Below, in pieces: positions 1 to 5,160 of a stretch of 5,160 nucleotides of DNA (position 1 is its first letter; each line of letters starts with the position of its first letter). Below the pieces are notes generated by a model. It had not been told where the DNA came from and ran no database searches. It saw nothing but the letters and a program-made list of their open reading frames with translations. The stretch spans positions 1 through 5,160 of the forward strand of contig RFRI01000130.1 of the NCBI GenBank assembly GCA_009924535.1. The letters are read 5' to 3'. A program made the translations under genes and the position numbers. Source of the DNA: Verrucomicrobiota bacterium (lineage in GTDB: Bacteria; Verrucomicrobiota; Verrucomicrobiia; Opitutales; UBA953).

Positions 1-3
1 GGG

Positions 4-67
4 CTAGGGCCAGAGGGCTAGAAGTGTGGTTGGGATTGCCTAGCCCAAGCTTGAGCCCTGGCCCTAG
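4..67. repeat. Nested inverted repeats rich in CTAG, upstream of the DUF1080 gene
   Basis: The 10-mer CTAGGGCCAG at 4-13 is perfectly complementary to CTGGCCCTAG at 58-67. Inside it, GGGCTA at 15-20 pairs with TAGCCC at 41-46, and GGGCTAG occurs twice directly (1-7 and 15-21). CAAGCTTG (46-53) and CCTAGG (63-68) are short palindromes. The stretch 1-138 has no convincing gene. The nested structure could be the end of a repeat element, a terminator for a gene to the left, or a leader structure of the downstream gene. There is no T-tract, so an intrinsic terminator is not well supported. Confidence 0.4.
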
Positions 68-138
68 GCCTATTTCAGTCCCAATTACCCTTTTCCCTGA
101 ACCTTCGCTCCGCCAACCTGTCTGCACCCTCACACCCC

Positions 139-936
139 ATGCGCCTCGCTTCTCTCCTGACCCTCCTGGTTGCCGCCGGCCTCGTCGCCGCCGAAGGCTA
201 TACCGACACCCCCCTGATCCCGGGTACCACCTGGCACGTCCATGATTCTGCCCGTCCGCAGCCGCCCCGCGCCGATGCCGCCAAGCTCAAGTGCAACGAG
301 GCCGCCGCCCCCGCCGGAGCCGTCGTGCTCGTCGGTGGTGCCGACTCCGCCAACGAATGGGAGGCCGACGCCGTCGCGAACGCCAAGCTCAAGACCCCGG
401 TCACCTGGGAGATCAAGGACGGCGTGATGATCGCCCGCAGCAACGGCATCCGTACCAAGCGTTCGTTCGGCGATATCACCCTGCACGTCGAATGGCGCTC
501 CGCCGCCGGTTACGACACCGACCCCAAGAAGAAGAGCCAGGGCAACTCCAACAGCGGCATCTTCTTCATGAAGACCTATGAGCTCCAGGTCCTCGATTGC
601 TCCAAGACCGACACCTACGCCGACGGCATGACCGCCGCGATCTACGGCCAGCAGCCTCCGCTCTTCAACGCCTGCCTGCCTTCCCGCGCCTGGAACAGCT
701 ACGACATCGAATGGACCGCGCCGCGCTTCGCCGCCGACGGCTCCGTCGCCAGTAAGGCCCGCATCACCGTCGTCATGAACGGCGTCAAGGTCCAGGACGG
801 CACCGAGTACATCGGCCCGAGCAGCCATAAGAAGAATCCCCCTTACGTGAAGCACGACGCCAAGCTCCCGCTCGCCCTGCAGTGGCACGGCGACGCCGTC
901 GAGTTCCGCAACATGTGGGTCGTCGAAAAGAAGTAA
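139..936 (+). CDS. Secreted DUF1080 / 3-keto-disaccharide hydrolase domain protein
   Basis: This is a 265-residue exported protein of the DUF1080 family (Pfam now calls it 3-keto-disaccharide hydrolase), a concanavalin-like beta-sandwich fold common in Verrucomicrobia, Planctomycetes and Bacteroidetes. Residues 1-18 form a signal peptide: Arg2, then a hydrophobic core, with likely cleavage after VAA before Glu19. No lipobox is present. Family hallmarks are seen in order: a strand containing DGVMIA (95-100), FGDITLHVEWR (110-120), GNSNSGIFFM (135-144) with YELQVLD (147-153), YADGMTAAIYGQQPPL (160-175), WNSYDIEWTAPRF (185-197) and QWHGDAVEFRNMWV near the C-terminus (248-261). Some characterised members hydrolyse 3-keto-glycosides, but the substrate here is unknown. 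The ATG at 139 is preceded only by CACACCCC, with no Shine-Dalgarno sequence; it is chosen because it gives the intact signal peptide. The gene ends directly against the next gene, which suggests co-transcription. Confidence 0.9.
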   Translation: MRLASLLTLLVAAGLVAAEGYTDTPLIPGTTWHVHDSARPQPPRADAAKLKCNEAAAPAGAVVLVGGADSANEWEADAVANAKLKTPVTWEIKDGVMIARSNGIRTKRSFGDITLHVEWRSAAGYDTDPKKKSQGNSNSGIFFMKTYELQVLDCSKTDTYADGMTAAIYGQQPPLFNACLPSRAWNSYDIEWTAPRFAADGSVASKARITVVMNGVKVQDGTEYIGPSSHKKNPPYVKHDAKLPLALQWHGDAVEFRNMWVVEKK

Positions 937-942
937 ATGTTC

Positions 943-946
943 GGAG
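943..946 (+). promoter_or_regulatory. Shine-Dalgarno GGAG deciding the start of the desaturase-family gene
   Basis: GGAG lies 8 bases before the ATG at 955 and lies inside the reading frame that opens at the earlier ATG (937). The earlier ATG follows the preceding stop codon without a gap and has only a weak purine run (AAAAGAAG) upstream. The spacing therefore favours 955 as the true start, giving a protein that begins MDLVKKL. Confidence 0.5.
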
Positions 947-954
947 CCGGTTCC

Positions 955-1773
955 ATGGACTTGGTGAAGAAACTCATCATTCTCCTCGTCCTCGGGCTGG
1001 TCTTCTACCTGATCGAGAGGGTCCTCGGCAATCGCCGGAGGGCCTCTCTGCTTCGTCCTGGGGTGGGCACGGATACCGTGTACTTCTTTGTCGTCGGTTT
1101 GGTGAAGATCTTCACGAAGACCCTCCTGGTGATTCCCGCCATCATGCTGGTGTGGTTGCAGGTCTCGACGCCCGAGGAACTGCGCGCGGGCATGTATCAT
1201 GGCTACGGTCCGGTGCTCAGGCAGCCGGTCTGGTTGCAGGCCGTCGAGATCTACGTGCTGGTCGATTTCTCCGGCTATTGGATCCACCGGCTTTTCCATA
1301 CGGGAGCCTGGTGGCCTTTCCATGCCGTGCATCATAGCTCGGAAGACTTGGATTGGCTGTCCAGCATCCGGGTCCATCCGGTCAACGAAGTCGTCGACAA
1401 GCTCGCGCAGGCCACGCCGGTCCTTCTGCTCGGCTTCGATCCGGGGATCACGGTCGGAACGGCGGTCTTCTTCACCTTCTACGCGATCTTCCTGCATGCC
1501 GACGTCGACTGGGATTTCGGCCCGCTGCGTTCGGTGATTTCGACGCCGGTCTTCCACCGCTGGCACCACTCGAAGGACCCGCAGGCGATCGACAAGAACT
1601 TCGCCGGGCTGCTGCCGCTGTGGGACATCCTCTTCGGGACCTATTATATGCCGCGTGACCGGATGCCTTGCGACTTCGGCGTGCCGGAAAAGGTGCCATC
1701 AGGCTATTTCGGCCAGTTGTGGCATCCGTTTGCGGGCTGGTTCGGGCGCAAGGGGCCGCCGCCCTCGCCGTAG
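955..1773 (+). CDS. Sterol desaturase / fatty acid hydroxylase superfamily membrane protein
   Basis: This is an integral membrane di-iron oxygenase of the fatty acid hydroxylase superfamily, which uses O2 to hydroxylate or desaturate lipids, sterols or carotenoids. Counting 272 residues from the ATG at 955, the histidine boxes are H111RLFH115, H123AVHH127 and H201RWHH205, with extra candidate ligands H141 (in VHP) and H181. Hydrophobic segments lie at about 4-20, 42-68, 92-110 and 152-181. The tail ends with a Gly/Pro-rich stretch. Family members usually have 250-320 residues, so this one is complete. An ATG at 937 would add six residues (MFGAGS), but the GGAG before 955 makes 955 more likely. 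The gene follows the DUF1080 gene with almost no gap and is probably in the same transcript. The substrate cannot be told from sequence; ornithine-lipid, fatty acid, carotenoid or hopanoid modification are all possible. Confidence 0.88.
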   Translation: MDLVKKLIILLVLGLVFYLIERVLGNRRRASLLRPGVGTDTVYFFVVGLVKIFTKTLLVIPAIMLVWLQVSTPEELRAGMYHGYGPVLRQPVWLQAVEIYVLVDFSGYWIHRLFHTGAWWPFHAVHHSSEDLDWLSSIRVHPVNEVVDKLAQATPVLLLGFDPGITVGTAVFFTFYAIFLHADVDWDFGPLRSVISTPVFHRWHHSKDPQAIDKNFAGLLPLWDILFGTYYMPRDRMPCDFGVPEKVPSGYFGQLWHPFAGWFGRKGPPPSP

Positions 1774-1832
1774 GCCAAATGCTTCACCGTTTGCATTGGA
1801 CGTCCTGACCGTTAGGGTGGTCGTCATAGCCG

Positions 1833-2990
1833 ATGTATCCTCAGGACCTTCGCGAAAACTGGCACGCCGGCCAAGGCCGATGGAAAGACGTACCCGCCGC
1901 GGAGTGGAACGACTGGCATTGGCAGATGCGCCACCGCATCACGACGCTCGGCCAGCTGGAAGAGATGCTGGTGCTCACCAAGGAAGAGCGGGAAGGGTGC
2001 CTCTTCGCGCCCCATAAGCTGGCGCTCTCGATCACGCCGCACTTCTTCAATCTCATCGACCCCAAGGATCCGAACTGTCCGGTGCGCCGGCAGGTCATTC
2101 CACGCATCGAGGAGTCCTACGTCGCCGCCGGCGAATCCGAGGATCCCGTCGGTGAAGAGGGTACGATGCCCGTCCCCGGCATCGTCCACCGTTATCCGGA
2201 CCGCGTGCTCTTCCTGGTCACCGACCGTTGCGCGTCGTATTGCCGCTATTGCACGCGCAGCCGCCTCGTCTCCAATGCCCAGGCGTATGATTTCCATCCC
2301 GAGCTCGAGGCCGGCCTGAAGTACATCGAAGAGCATGCCGAGATCCGCGACGTGCTGCTCTCCGGCGGCGATCCGTTGCTGCTTTCCGACGCCAAGTTGG
2401 ACGCCCTCCTCGGTCGCCTGCGTGCGATCAAGCACGTCGAGTTCATCCGCATCGGCTCGCGCATCCCGGTCTTCCTGCCGCAGCGTATCACGCCGGAGCT
2501 CGCCGAAGTCTTCCGCAAGCACGGCCCGATCTGGCTGAGCATCCATACCAATCATCCCAAGGAGATCACCCGCGAGCTCGCCACGGCCTGCGAACGCCTG
2601 TCCTTCGCCGGCGTCCCGTTGGGCAACCAGTCGGTGCTCCTCGCCGGCATCAATGACGACGCCGAGGTCATGAAGTCCCTCGTGCACCGCCTGCTGATGA
2701 TGCGCGTGCGTCCGTATTACCTCTACGCCTGCGACCTAATCGAAGGCTCGACCCATTTCCGTGCACCCATCCAGAAGGGCATCGACATCATCCGCGCGCT
2801 TCGCGGTCACACGACGGGCTATGCCGTCCCGCAGCTGATCATCGACACACCGGGCGGCGGCGGGAAGGTCCCGATCAACCCGGAATACGTCCAGGCCGTC
2901 CATGACGGCATCGTCGAACTCCGTAATTTCGAAGACCGCGCTTACGTCTATCCGTCGGGCAAGCAGATGCCGGACGTGTACAAGGTATAG
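1833..2990 (+). CDS. kamA: KamA-family radical SAM lysine 2,3-aminomutase
   Basis: This enzyme is predicted to convert L-lysine to L-beta-lysine in the cytoplasm, using a [4Fe-4S] cluster, S-adenosylmethionine and PLP. It has 385 residues. The radical SAM motif is C133-ASY-C137-RY-C140, followed by R142, which matches the carboxylate-binding arginine of clostridial lysine 2,3-aminomutase (LAM). The PLP lysine is K345 in PGGGGK. D301 (in YACDL) and D338 (in IIDTP) match D293 and D330, which hold the side-chain ammonium of lysine in the Clostridium subterminale enzyme; all these residues keep a constant offset of +8. Glutamate 2,3-aminomutase replaces these aspartates, so lysine is the better substrate call. 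The N-terminal WNDWHWQMRHRIT (25-37) is also typical. The zinc-site cysteines of the clostridial protein are absent. EpmB-type action on elongation factor P is the alternative, but EpmB is shorter (about 340 residues). No beta-lysine acetyltransferase (ablB) is in the window. AGGGTGG at 1814-1820 is a poorly spaced ribosome site (12 bases). The gene starts 59 bp after the desaturase gene and may share its transcript. Confidence 0.9.
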   Translation: MYPQDLRENWHAGQGRWKDVPAAEWNDWHWQMRHRITTLGQLEEMLVLTKEEREGCLFAPHKLALSITPHFFNLIDPKDPNCPVRRQVIPRIEESYVAAGESEDPVGEEGTMPVPGIVHRYPDRVLFLVTDRCASYCRYCTRSRLVSNAQAYDFHPELEAGLKYIEEHAEIRDVLLSGGDPLLLSDAKLDALLGRLRAIKHVEFIRIGSRIPVFLPQRITPELAEVFRKHGPIWLSIHTNHPKEITRELATACERLSFAGVPLGNQSVLLAGINDDAEVMKSLVHRLLMMRVRPYYLYACDLIEGSTHFRAPIQKGIDIIRALRGHTTGYAVPQLIIDTPGGGGKVPINPEYVQAVHDGIVELRNFEDRAYVYPSGKQMPDVYKV

Positions 2991-3017
2991 GCGGATAGCG
3001 GTTGGCGGTTAGCGGTT
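2990..3017 (+). repeat. Tandem heptads of the form RGCGGWT just after the aminomutase stop
   Basis: Four 7-base units stand head to tail: GGCGGAT, AGCGGTT, GGCGGTT, AGCGGTT. The first base is the last base of the kamA stop codon. The same heptads occur in reverse complement at 3151-3170, so the two arrays form 13-base inverted repeats (CCGCCAACCGCTA and AACCGCTAACCGC each match once). They enclose about 130 bp that contain the two-armed hairpin element. Confidence 0.6.
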
Positions 3018-3071
3018 AGGAAGGCAATTTAAGCAAAGGGAGACCGGATGATTGGCTGGGGCCTGACTTTT

Positions 3072-3126
3072 GGTAGGGTTGACCGCCTCGGTCAGCCGCG
3101 GTTGAGCGAGGGCGCTCAACCCTACC
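3072..3126. repeat. REP-doublet-like (BIME-like) palindromic element with two near-identical arms
   Basis: The ends GGTAGGGTTGA (3072-3082) and TCAACCCTACC (3116-3126) are perfect 11-base inverted repeats. Each half can also fold alone: arm 1 pairs 3079-3085 with 3089-3095 around loop CCT, and arm 2 pairs 3102-3108 with 3113-3119 around loop AGGG. The halves meet at the palindrome CCGCGG (3096-3101). Read on opposite strands, the two halves differ at only four places: one loop insertion, one G/A change that turns G-U into A-U, and a C/G swap matched by a G/C swap on the other side of the stem. The paired changes argue that the folded form matters. This resembles paired REP sequences; no RAYT transposase is seen nearby. 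Confidence 0.65.
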
Positions 3127-3150
3127 TGAAATGGGTCCCGAGGATCCTTT

Positions 3151-3170
3151 CCGCCAACCGCTAACCGCTA
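3151..3170 (-). repeat. Inverted copy of the heptad array
   Basis: On the minus strand this reads as a leading T followed by AGCGGTT, AGCGGTT and GGCGG, the same heptads as at 2990-3017 but facing the other way. It runs directly into the long hairpin at 3169-3204. With the left array it brackets the 3072-3126 element, as the ends of a small mobile or amplified repeat would. Confidence 0.55.
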
Positions 3171-3204
3171 TTGGGCGGGATGGCTTTAGCCATCCCGCCC
3201 AATA
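3169..3204. repeat. Perfect 16-bp hairpin with TTTA loop
   Basis: TATTGGGCGGGATGGC (3169-3184) is the exact reverse complement of GCCATCCCGCCCAATA (3189-3204), separated only by TTTA. It sits between the convergent kamA gene and the tRNA-Arg gene and would form a very stable stem in RNA from either strand. No T-run follows on either side, so it is not a classical Rho-independent terminator. It may still work as a bidirectional transcript end or RNA-stabilising stem, or be a further member of a palindromic repeat family. Confidence 0.7.
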
Positions 3205-3207
3205 CGA

Positions 3208-3232
3208 CTAACCGGGGTTTTAATCCGGTTAG
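3208..3232 (-). terminator. Hairpin just downstream of tRNA-Arg, possible terminator without U-tract
   Basis: CTAACCGG (3208-3215) pairs perfectly with CCGGTTAG (3225-3232) around a 9-base loop. On the minus strand it begins 9 bases after the tRNA 3' end, the place expected for a terminator of the mnmA-ubiE-tRNA run. What follows (TCGTATT) is only weakly T-rich, so the terminator role is inference. It may instead be another palindromic repeat of this cluster. Confidence 0.35.
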
Positions 3233-3241
3233 CGCTCAAAG

Positions 3242-3316
3242 TGGTGGGCTCGTAGGGATTCGAACCCCAAACGTCTGATCCGTAGTCAGAAATGATATCC
3301 ATTTCACCACGAGCCC
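3242..3316 (-). tRNA. tRNA-Arg (anticodon ACG), CCA encoded
   Basis: The minus strand folds as a complete cloverleaf of 75 bases. The acceptor GGGCTCG pairs with CGAGCCC over all 7 positions, then comes discriminator A and an encoded CCA (3244-3242). The D-arm is GTGA/TCAT with loop AATGGATA, the anticodon stem is TCTGA/TCAGA with loop CTACGGA, the variable region is short, and the T-loop is TTCGAAT. Anticodon ACG reads CGU and, once A34 is edited to inosine, also CGC and CGA. The gene lies 51 bp after ubiE in the same direction. No clear promoter is visible in that gap, so read-through from ubiE is possible. Confidence 0.96.
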
Positions 3317-3367
3317 GTAGTGAGGGGTTTGAGCAAACGACCCCAGCCCCCTAAGGCAAGGAATTTT

Positions 3368-4057
3368 TCAGGCCTGTGCCTGATGGAGGGCCACGGTGCC
3401 GAAAAGCATCCTTTTATGGCTTACCTTGGCGAAACCGGCGGCCTTGAGCTCCGCGTCGAGGCCCGCGGCGTCGGGGAAACCCGCGATGCTGGTGCCGAGA
3501 TATTTATAAGCGCCGAAGTCGCCGGTGAGGATGCCCGCCAGGATCGGGAGCACGCAGCGCACGTGGATGAAGTGGAACGGAGCGAACCAGGCGCTCGGTT
3601 GGGAGAACTCGAGGATCAGCAAGGTGCCGTCCGGACGGAGGATGCGGCGCAGTTCGCCGAGGCCCTTGGCGCGGTCTTCGAAGTTGCGGATGCCGTAAGC
3701 GATGCTGACCACGTCCTGCGATGCGTCCGCGATGGGCAGCTTCATGCAGTCGCCGGTCTTGAATTCCAGCGCGACGTTTTCCTGCTTCGCTCGGACCCGG
3801 CCGATCTCGAGCATCGGTTCGCAGAAGTCATAGCCGACGACCGCGCAATCGACGGGGAGATCGCGACGGAGCGCGAACGCGACGTCGCCGCTGCCGGTGG
3901 CGAGGTCGGCGACGGTCTTCGGGTTAGCGGCCTTGGCGGCGGCGACGAGTTGTTCGCGCCAACCGACACAAAGTCCCAGGCTGAGCACGCGGTTCGCGAA
4001 GTCGTAACGGGAGGCGATCCCGGAGAACATGCGTTGGACTGCGGAGCCTTCGGGCAT
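3368..4057 (-). CDS. ubiE: Demethylmenaquinone / ubiquinone C-methyltransferase UbiE/MenG
   Basis: This SAM-dependent methyltransferase carries out the last step of menaquinone synthesis, methylating the ring of demethylmenaquinone; the same family also serves ubiquinone. It has 229 residues, slightly shorter than E. coli UbiE (251). The N-terminal family signature reads VQRMFSGIASRYDFANRVLSLGL (7-29, shown only to place it; key residues are F11, Y18, D19, N22 and S26). The SAM-binding loop is DLATGSGDVA (51-60), the acidic residue after strand 2 is D77, GDCMKLPIAD lies at 102-111, YGIRNFEDR at 121-129, LEFSQP at 149-154 and YLGTSIAGFP at 186-195. The ATG at 4057 is the only reasonable start: upstream in frame there is no other start codon before a TGA. 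GAGG lies only 2 bases before the ATG, too close for a normal ribosome site. The gene follows mnmA by 67 bp, same strand. A role in menaquinone rather than ubiquinone synthesis is inferred from the suspected lineage. Confidence 0.93.
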   Translation of the reverse strand: MPEGSAVQRMFSGIASRYDFANRVLSLGLCVGWREQLVAAAKAANPKTVADLATGSGDVAFALRRDLPVDCAVVGYDFCEPMLEIGRVRAKQENVALEFKTGDCMKLPIADASQDVVSIAYGIRNFEDRAKGLGELRRILRPDGTLLILEFSQPSAWFAPFHFIHVRCVLPILAGILTGDFGAYKYLGTSIAGFPDAAGLDAELKAAGFAKVSHKRMLFGTVALHQAQA

Positions 4058-4124
4058 GGCCTCAACTTCTGGACAAACCGGATAAGGTCAAGGTTGCGAG
4101 GTGATGGGGTCGCGCCCCTTCCCC

Positions 4125-5160
4125 TTATACGAAAACTCCCCCGCCCATGAGCACGCGGTCGTGGTAGACGGCGAGGACCTGGCCGGGCGCGAGGCCGCGC
4201 TGGGTCTCGGCGAAATGTAGGCGGACGGTGCCGTCGGGCTGCGGGCTGAAGCGGGCCGACGTGGCTTTGTCGCGATATCGCACGCGGGCGAGGATATCCT
4301 GTTCGCCGACGACGGGCTGGTTGATCCAGGTGAAGTCGCGCGCGATGGCTTCACTGGTGTAAAGCCAGGGCGCGTCCGGCTTGTCGAAGGCGACGTGCAG
4401 GGTGTTGGTCGCGAAGTCCTTCTTCACCACGACGAAGTATTCGTGGTCGGTGTTGGACGGCAGGCCGATACCTTTGCGCTGGCCGATGGTGTAGCGATGC
4501 AGGCCGCGGTGCTTGCCGATCTCCTTGCCGGCGGCGTTCACGACCGGGCCGGGCGAATCCGGGATGTGCCGTTCGAGGAAATCCTGCACGGGAATCTGGC
4601 CGAGGAAGCAGATGCCTTGGCTGTCCTTGCGTTCCGCGTTGGGCAGTCGCGCGTCCGTCGCCAGCTTGCGTACCTCAGGCTTCAGGAGTTCGCCGATCGG
4701 AAAAATCGCCTTCGCGAGCTGTTCTTGGCGGAGGAGGGCGAGGAAGTAGGACTGGTCCTTGTTCGGGTCGAGGCCTTCGAGGAGGTCGAACGTCCCGTCG
4801 GCGTTCTCGCGGCGGCGAGCGTAGTGGCCCGTCGCGATGACGTCGTAGCCGTCCTTCAGCGCCTTGCGCAGGAAGACGCCGAATTTCATCTCGCGGTTGC
4901 AGATGATGTCGGGGTTCGGGGTCAGGCCATGGCGGTAGCCGTCGACAAGGTATTGGACGACCGTGTCGCGGTAGTCCTGGACCAGGTCGATGATCCGGAA
5001 GGGCAGGCCAAGGTGCTCGGCGACCGCCTGGGCGTTGCGGACATCATCCTCCCAGGGGCACTCGCCGGGGAAGGGCAGGCCTTCCTCGTTCATCCAGGTC
5101 CGGAAGTAGGCGGCATGCACCTCATGCCCTTGCTGCTTGAGCAGAAGGGCCGCCACGGCG
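4125..5160 (-). CDS. mnmA: tRNA-specific 2-thiouridylase MnmA (5' end beyond the window)
   Basis: This ATP-dependent enzyme thiolates U34 at the wobble position of tRNAs for Lys, Glu and Gln. The frame is open to the right edge. The GTG at 5156 is an internal valine in AVAALLLK, which in the family directly follows the ATP-binding SGGVDS loop, so about 19 residues are missing compared with E. coli. Counting that valine as 1, the catalytic cysteines are C86 (in NPDIICNREMKFG) and C183 (in GICFLG), 97 residues apart as in E. coli (C102 and C199). Also present are ATGHYARR (108-115), DPNKDQSYFL (130-139), GLHRYTIGQRKGIG (218-231) and the C-terminal barrel ending in LMGGGVFV. A three-residue longer segment, EEGLPFPGECPWEDD (24-38), replaces the shorter E. 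coli loop. The gene leads a same-strand run into ubiE and tRNA-Arg. Confidence 0.96.
   Translation of the reverse strand, partial: AVAALLLKQQGHEVHAAYFRTWMNEEGLPFPGECPWEDDVRNAQAVAEHLGLPFRIIDLVQDYRDTVVQYLVDGYRHGLTPNPDIICNREMKFGVFLRKALKDGYDVIATGHYARRRENADGTFDLLEGLDPNKDQSYFLALLRQEQLAKAIFPIGELLKPEVRKLATDARLPNAERKDSQGICFLGQIPVQDFLERHIPDSPGPVVNAAGKEIGKHRGLHRYTIGQRKGIGLPSNTDHEYFVVVKKDFATNTLHVAFDKPDAPWLYTSEAIARDFTWINQPVVGEQDILARVRYRDKATSARFSPQPDGTVRLHFAETQRGLAPGQVLAVYHDRVLMGGGVFV

Noticed and set aside
130..1569. Long open frame on the minus strand (479 codons) opposite the DUF1080 and desaturase genes
   Set aside because: It is a shadow of strongly GC-biased third codon positions. Its translation is Asp/Gly/Val/Arg-rich low-complexity sequence with no recognisable domain, while both plus-strand genes show clear family motifs.
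1775..1799. Weak hairpin CCAAATGC...GCATTGG between the desaturase gene and kamA
   Set aside because: Seven pairs with a bulged A and a 10-base loop, with no T-run after it. Not enough to call a terminator or regulatory element.
1792..1818. TTGCAT ... TAGGGT as a possible promoter for kamA
   Set aside because: The spacing is 15 bases and the -10 match is poor; such matches are expected by chance.
1824..2687. Minus-strand open frame of 287 codons opposite kamA
   Set aside because: It lies opposite a gene with intact catalytic motifs; the translation is repetitive and charged, with no family signature.
2991..3240. CRISPR array or riboswitch in the non-coding region
   Set aside because: The repeats are palindromes of differing sequence without regular spacers, and no gene starts downstream on either strand for a riboswitch to control.
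3242..3316. tRNA-Arg as an integration site of a genomic island
   Set aside because: No second copy of the tRNA 3' end and no integrase are visible in the window; the flanking genes are ordinary core genes.
4058..4124. TTGACC on the minus strand as a -35 box for ubiE
   Set aside because: No acceptable -10 hexamer lies 16-18 bases downstream; read-through from mnmA explains expression as well.
3320..4150. Plus-strand open frame of 276 codons opposite ubiE
   Set aside because: It is the antisense of ubiE, which has a full set of methyltransferase motifs. The translated product is low-complexity Glu/Ala/Gly/Arg sequence.

Overview
The window is GC-rich bacterial DNA with dense, ordinary coding. 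Five protein genes (one cut by the window edge) and one tRNA gene are supported. The gene mix suggests a Verrucomicrobia/Planctomycetes-type bacterium, possibly of the opitutal kind: a secreted DUF1080 (3-keto-disaccharide hydrolase) protein, a non-Shine-Dalgarno start, a KamA-family aminomutase and a menaquinone methyltransferase. This placement is inference from family habits and has not been tested by any search.

Layout. Positions 1-138 are non-coding and hold nested inverted repeats rich in CTAG. A plus-strand run follows: the DUF1080 protein (139-936), a membrane sterol desaturase/fatty acid hydroxylase family protein starting immediately after it (about 955-1773), and after 59 bp a lysine 2,3-aminomutase-like radical SAM/PLP enzyme (1833-2990). 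The minus strand is read toward this run: mnmA (tRNA 2-thiouridylase, start beyond the right edge, 4125-5160), then ubiE/menG (menaquinone C-methyltransferase, 3368-4057), then tRNA-Arg(ACG) with an encoded CCA end (3242-3316). The two runs converge on a 251-bp non-coding stretch (2991-3241).

That stretch is the least ordinary part of the window. It holds heptad repeats in inverted orientation at its two sides, a two-armed inverted element at 3072-3126, a 16-bp perfect stem at 3169-3204 and an 8-bp stem at 3208-3232 just downstream of the tRNA. The two arms of the 3072-3126 element are near copies of each other in opposite orientation. Where they differ inside the stem, the change is compensated on the other side. 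This looks like a REP doublet (BIME-like) or a similar small palindromic repeat family. No RAYT transposase, CRISPR array, insertion sequence or defence system is visible.

Functionally the genes do not form one obvious pathway. MnmA and the tRNA belong to translation, and UbiE/MenG to respiratory quinone synthesis. The aminomutase would make beta-lysine (osmolyte or EF-P modification), the DUF1080 protein probably acts on sugars outside the cytoplasm, and the desaturase-family protein acts on an unknown lipid. Within the aminomutase the substrate-binding aspartates are kept, but the structural zinc-site cysteines known from the clostridial enzyme are absent. I see no strong case for a wholly new system here. 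The repeat cluster and the zinc-less aminomutase are the points worth checking.
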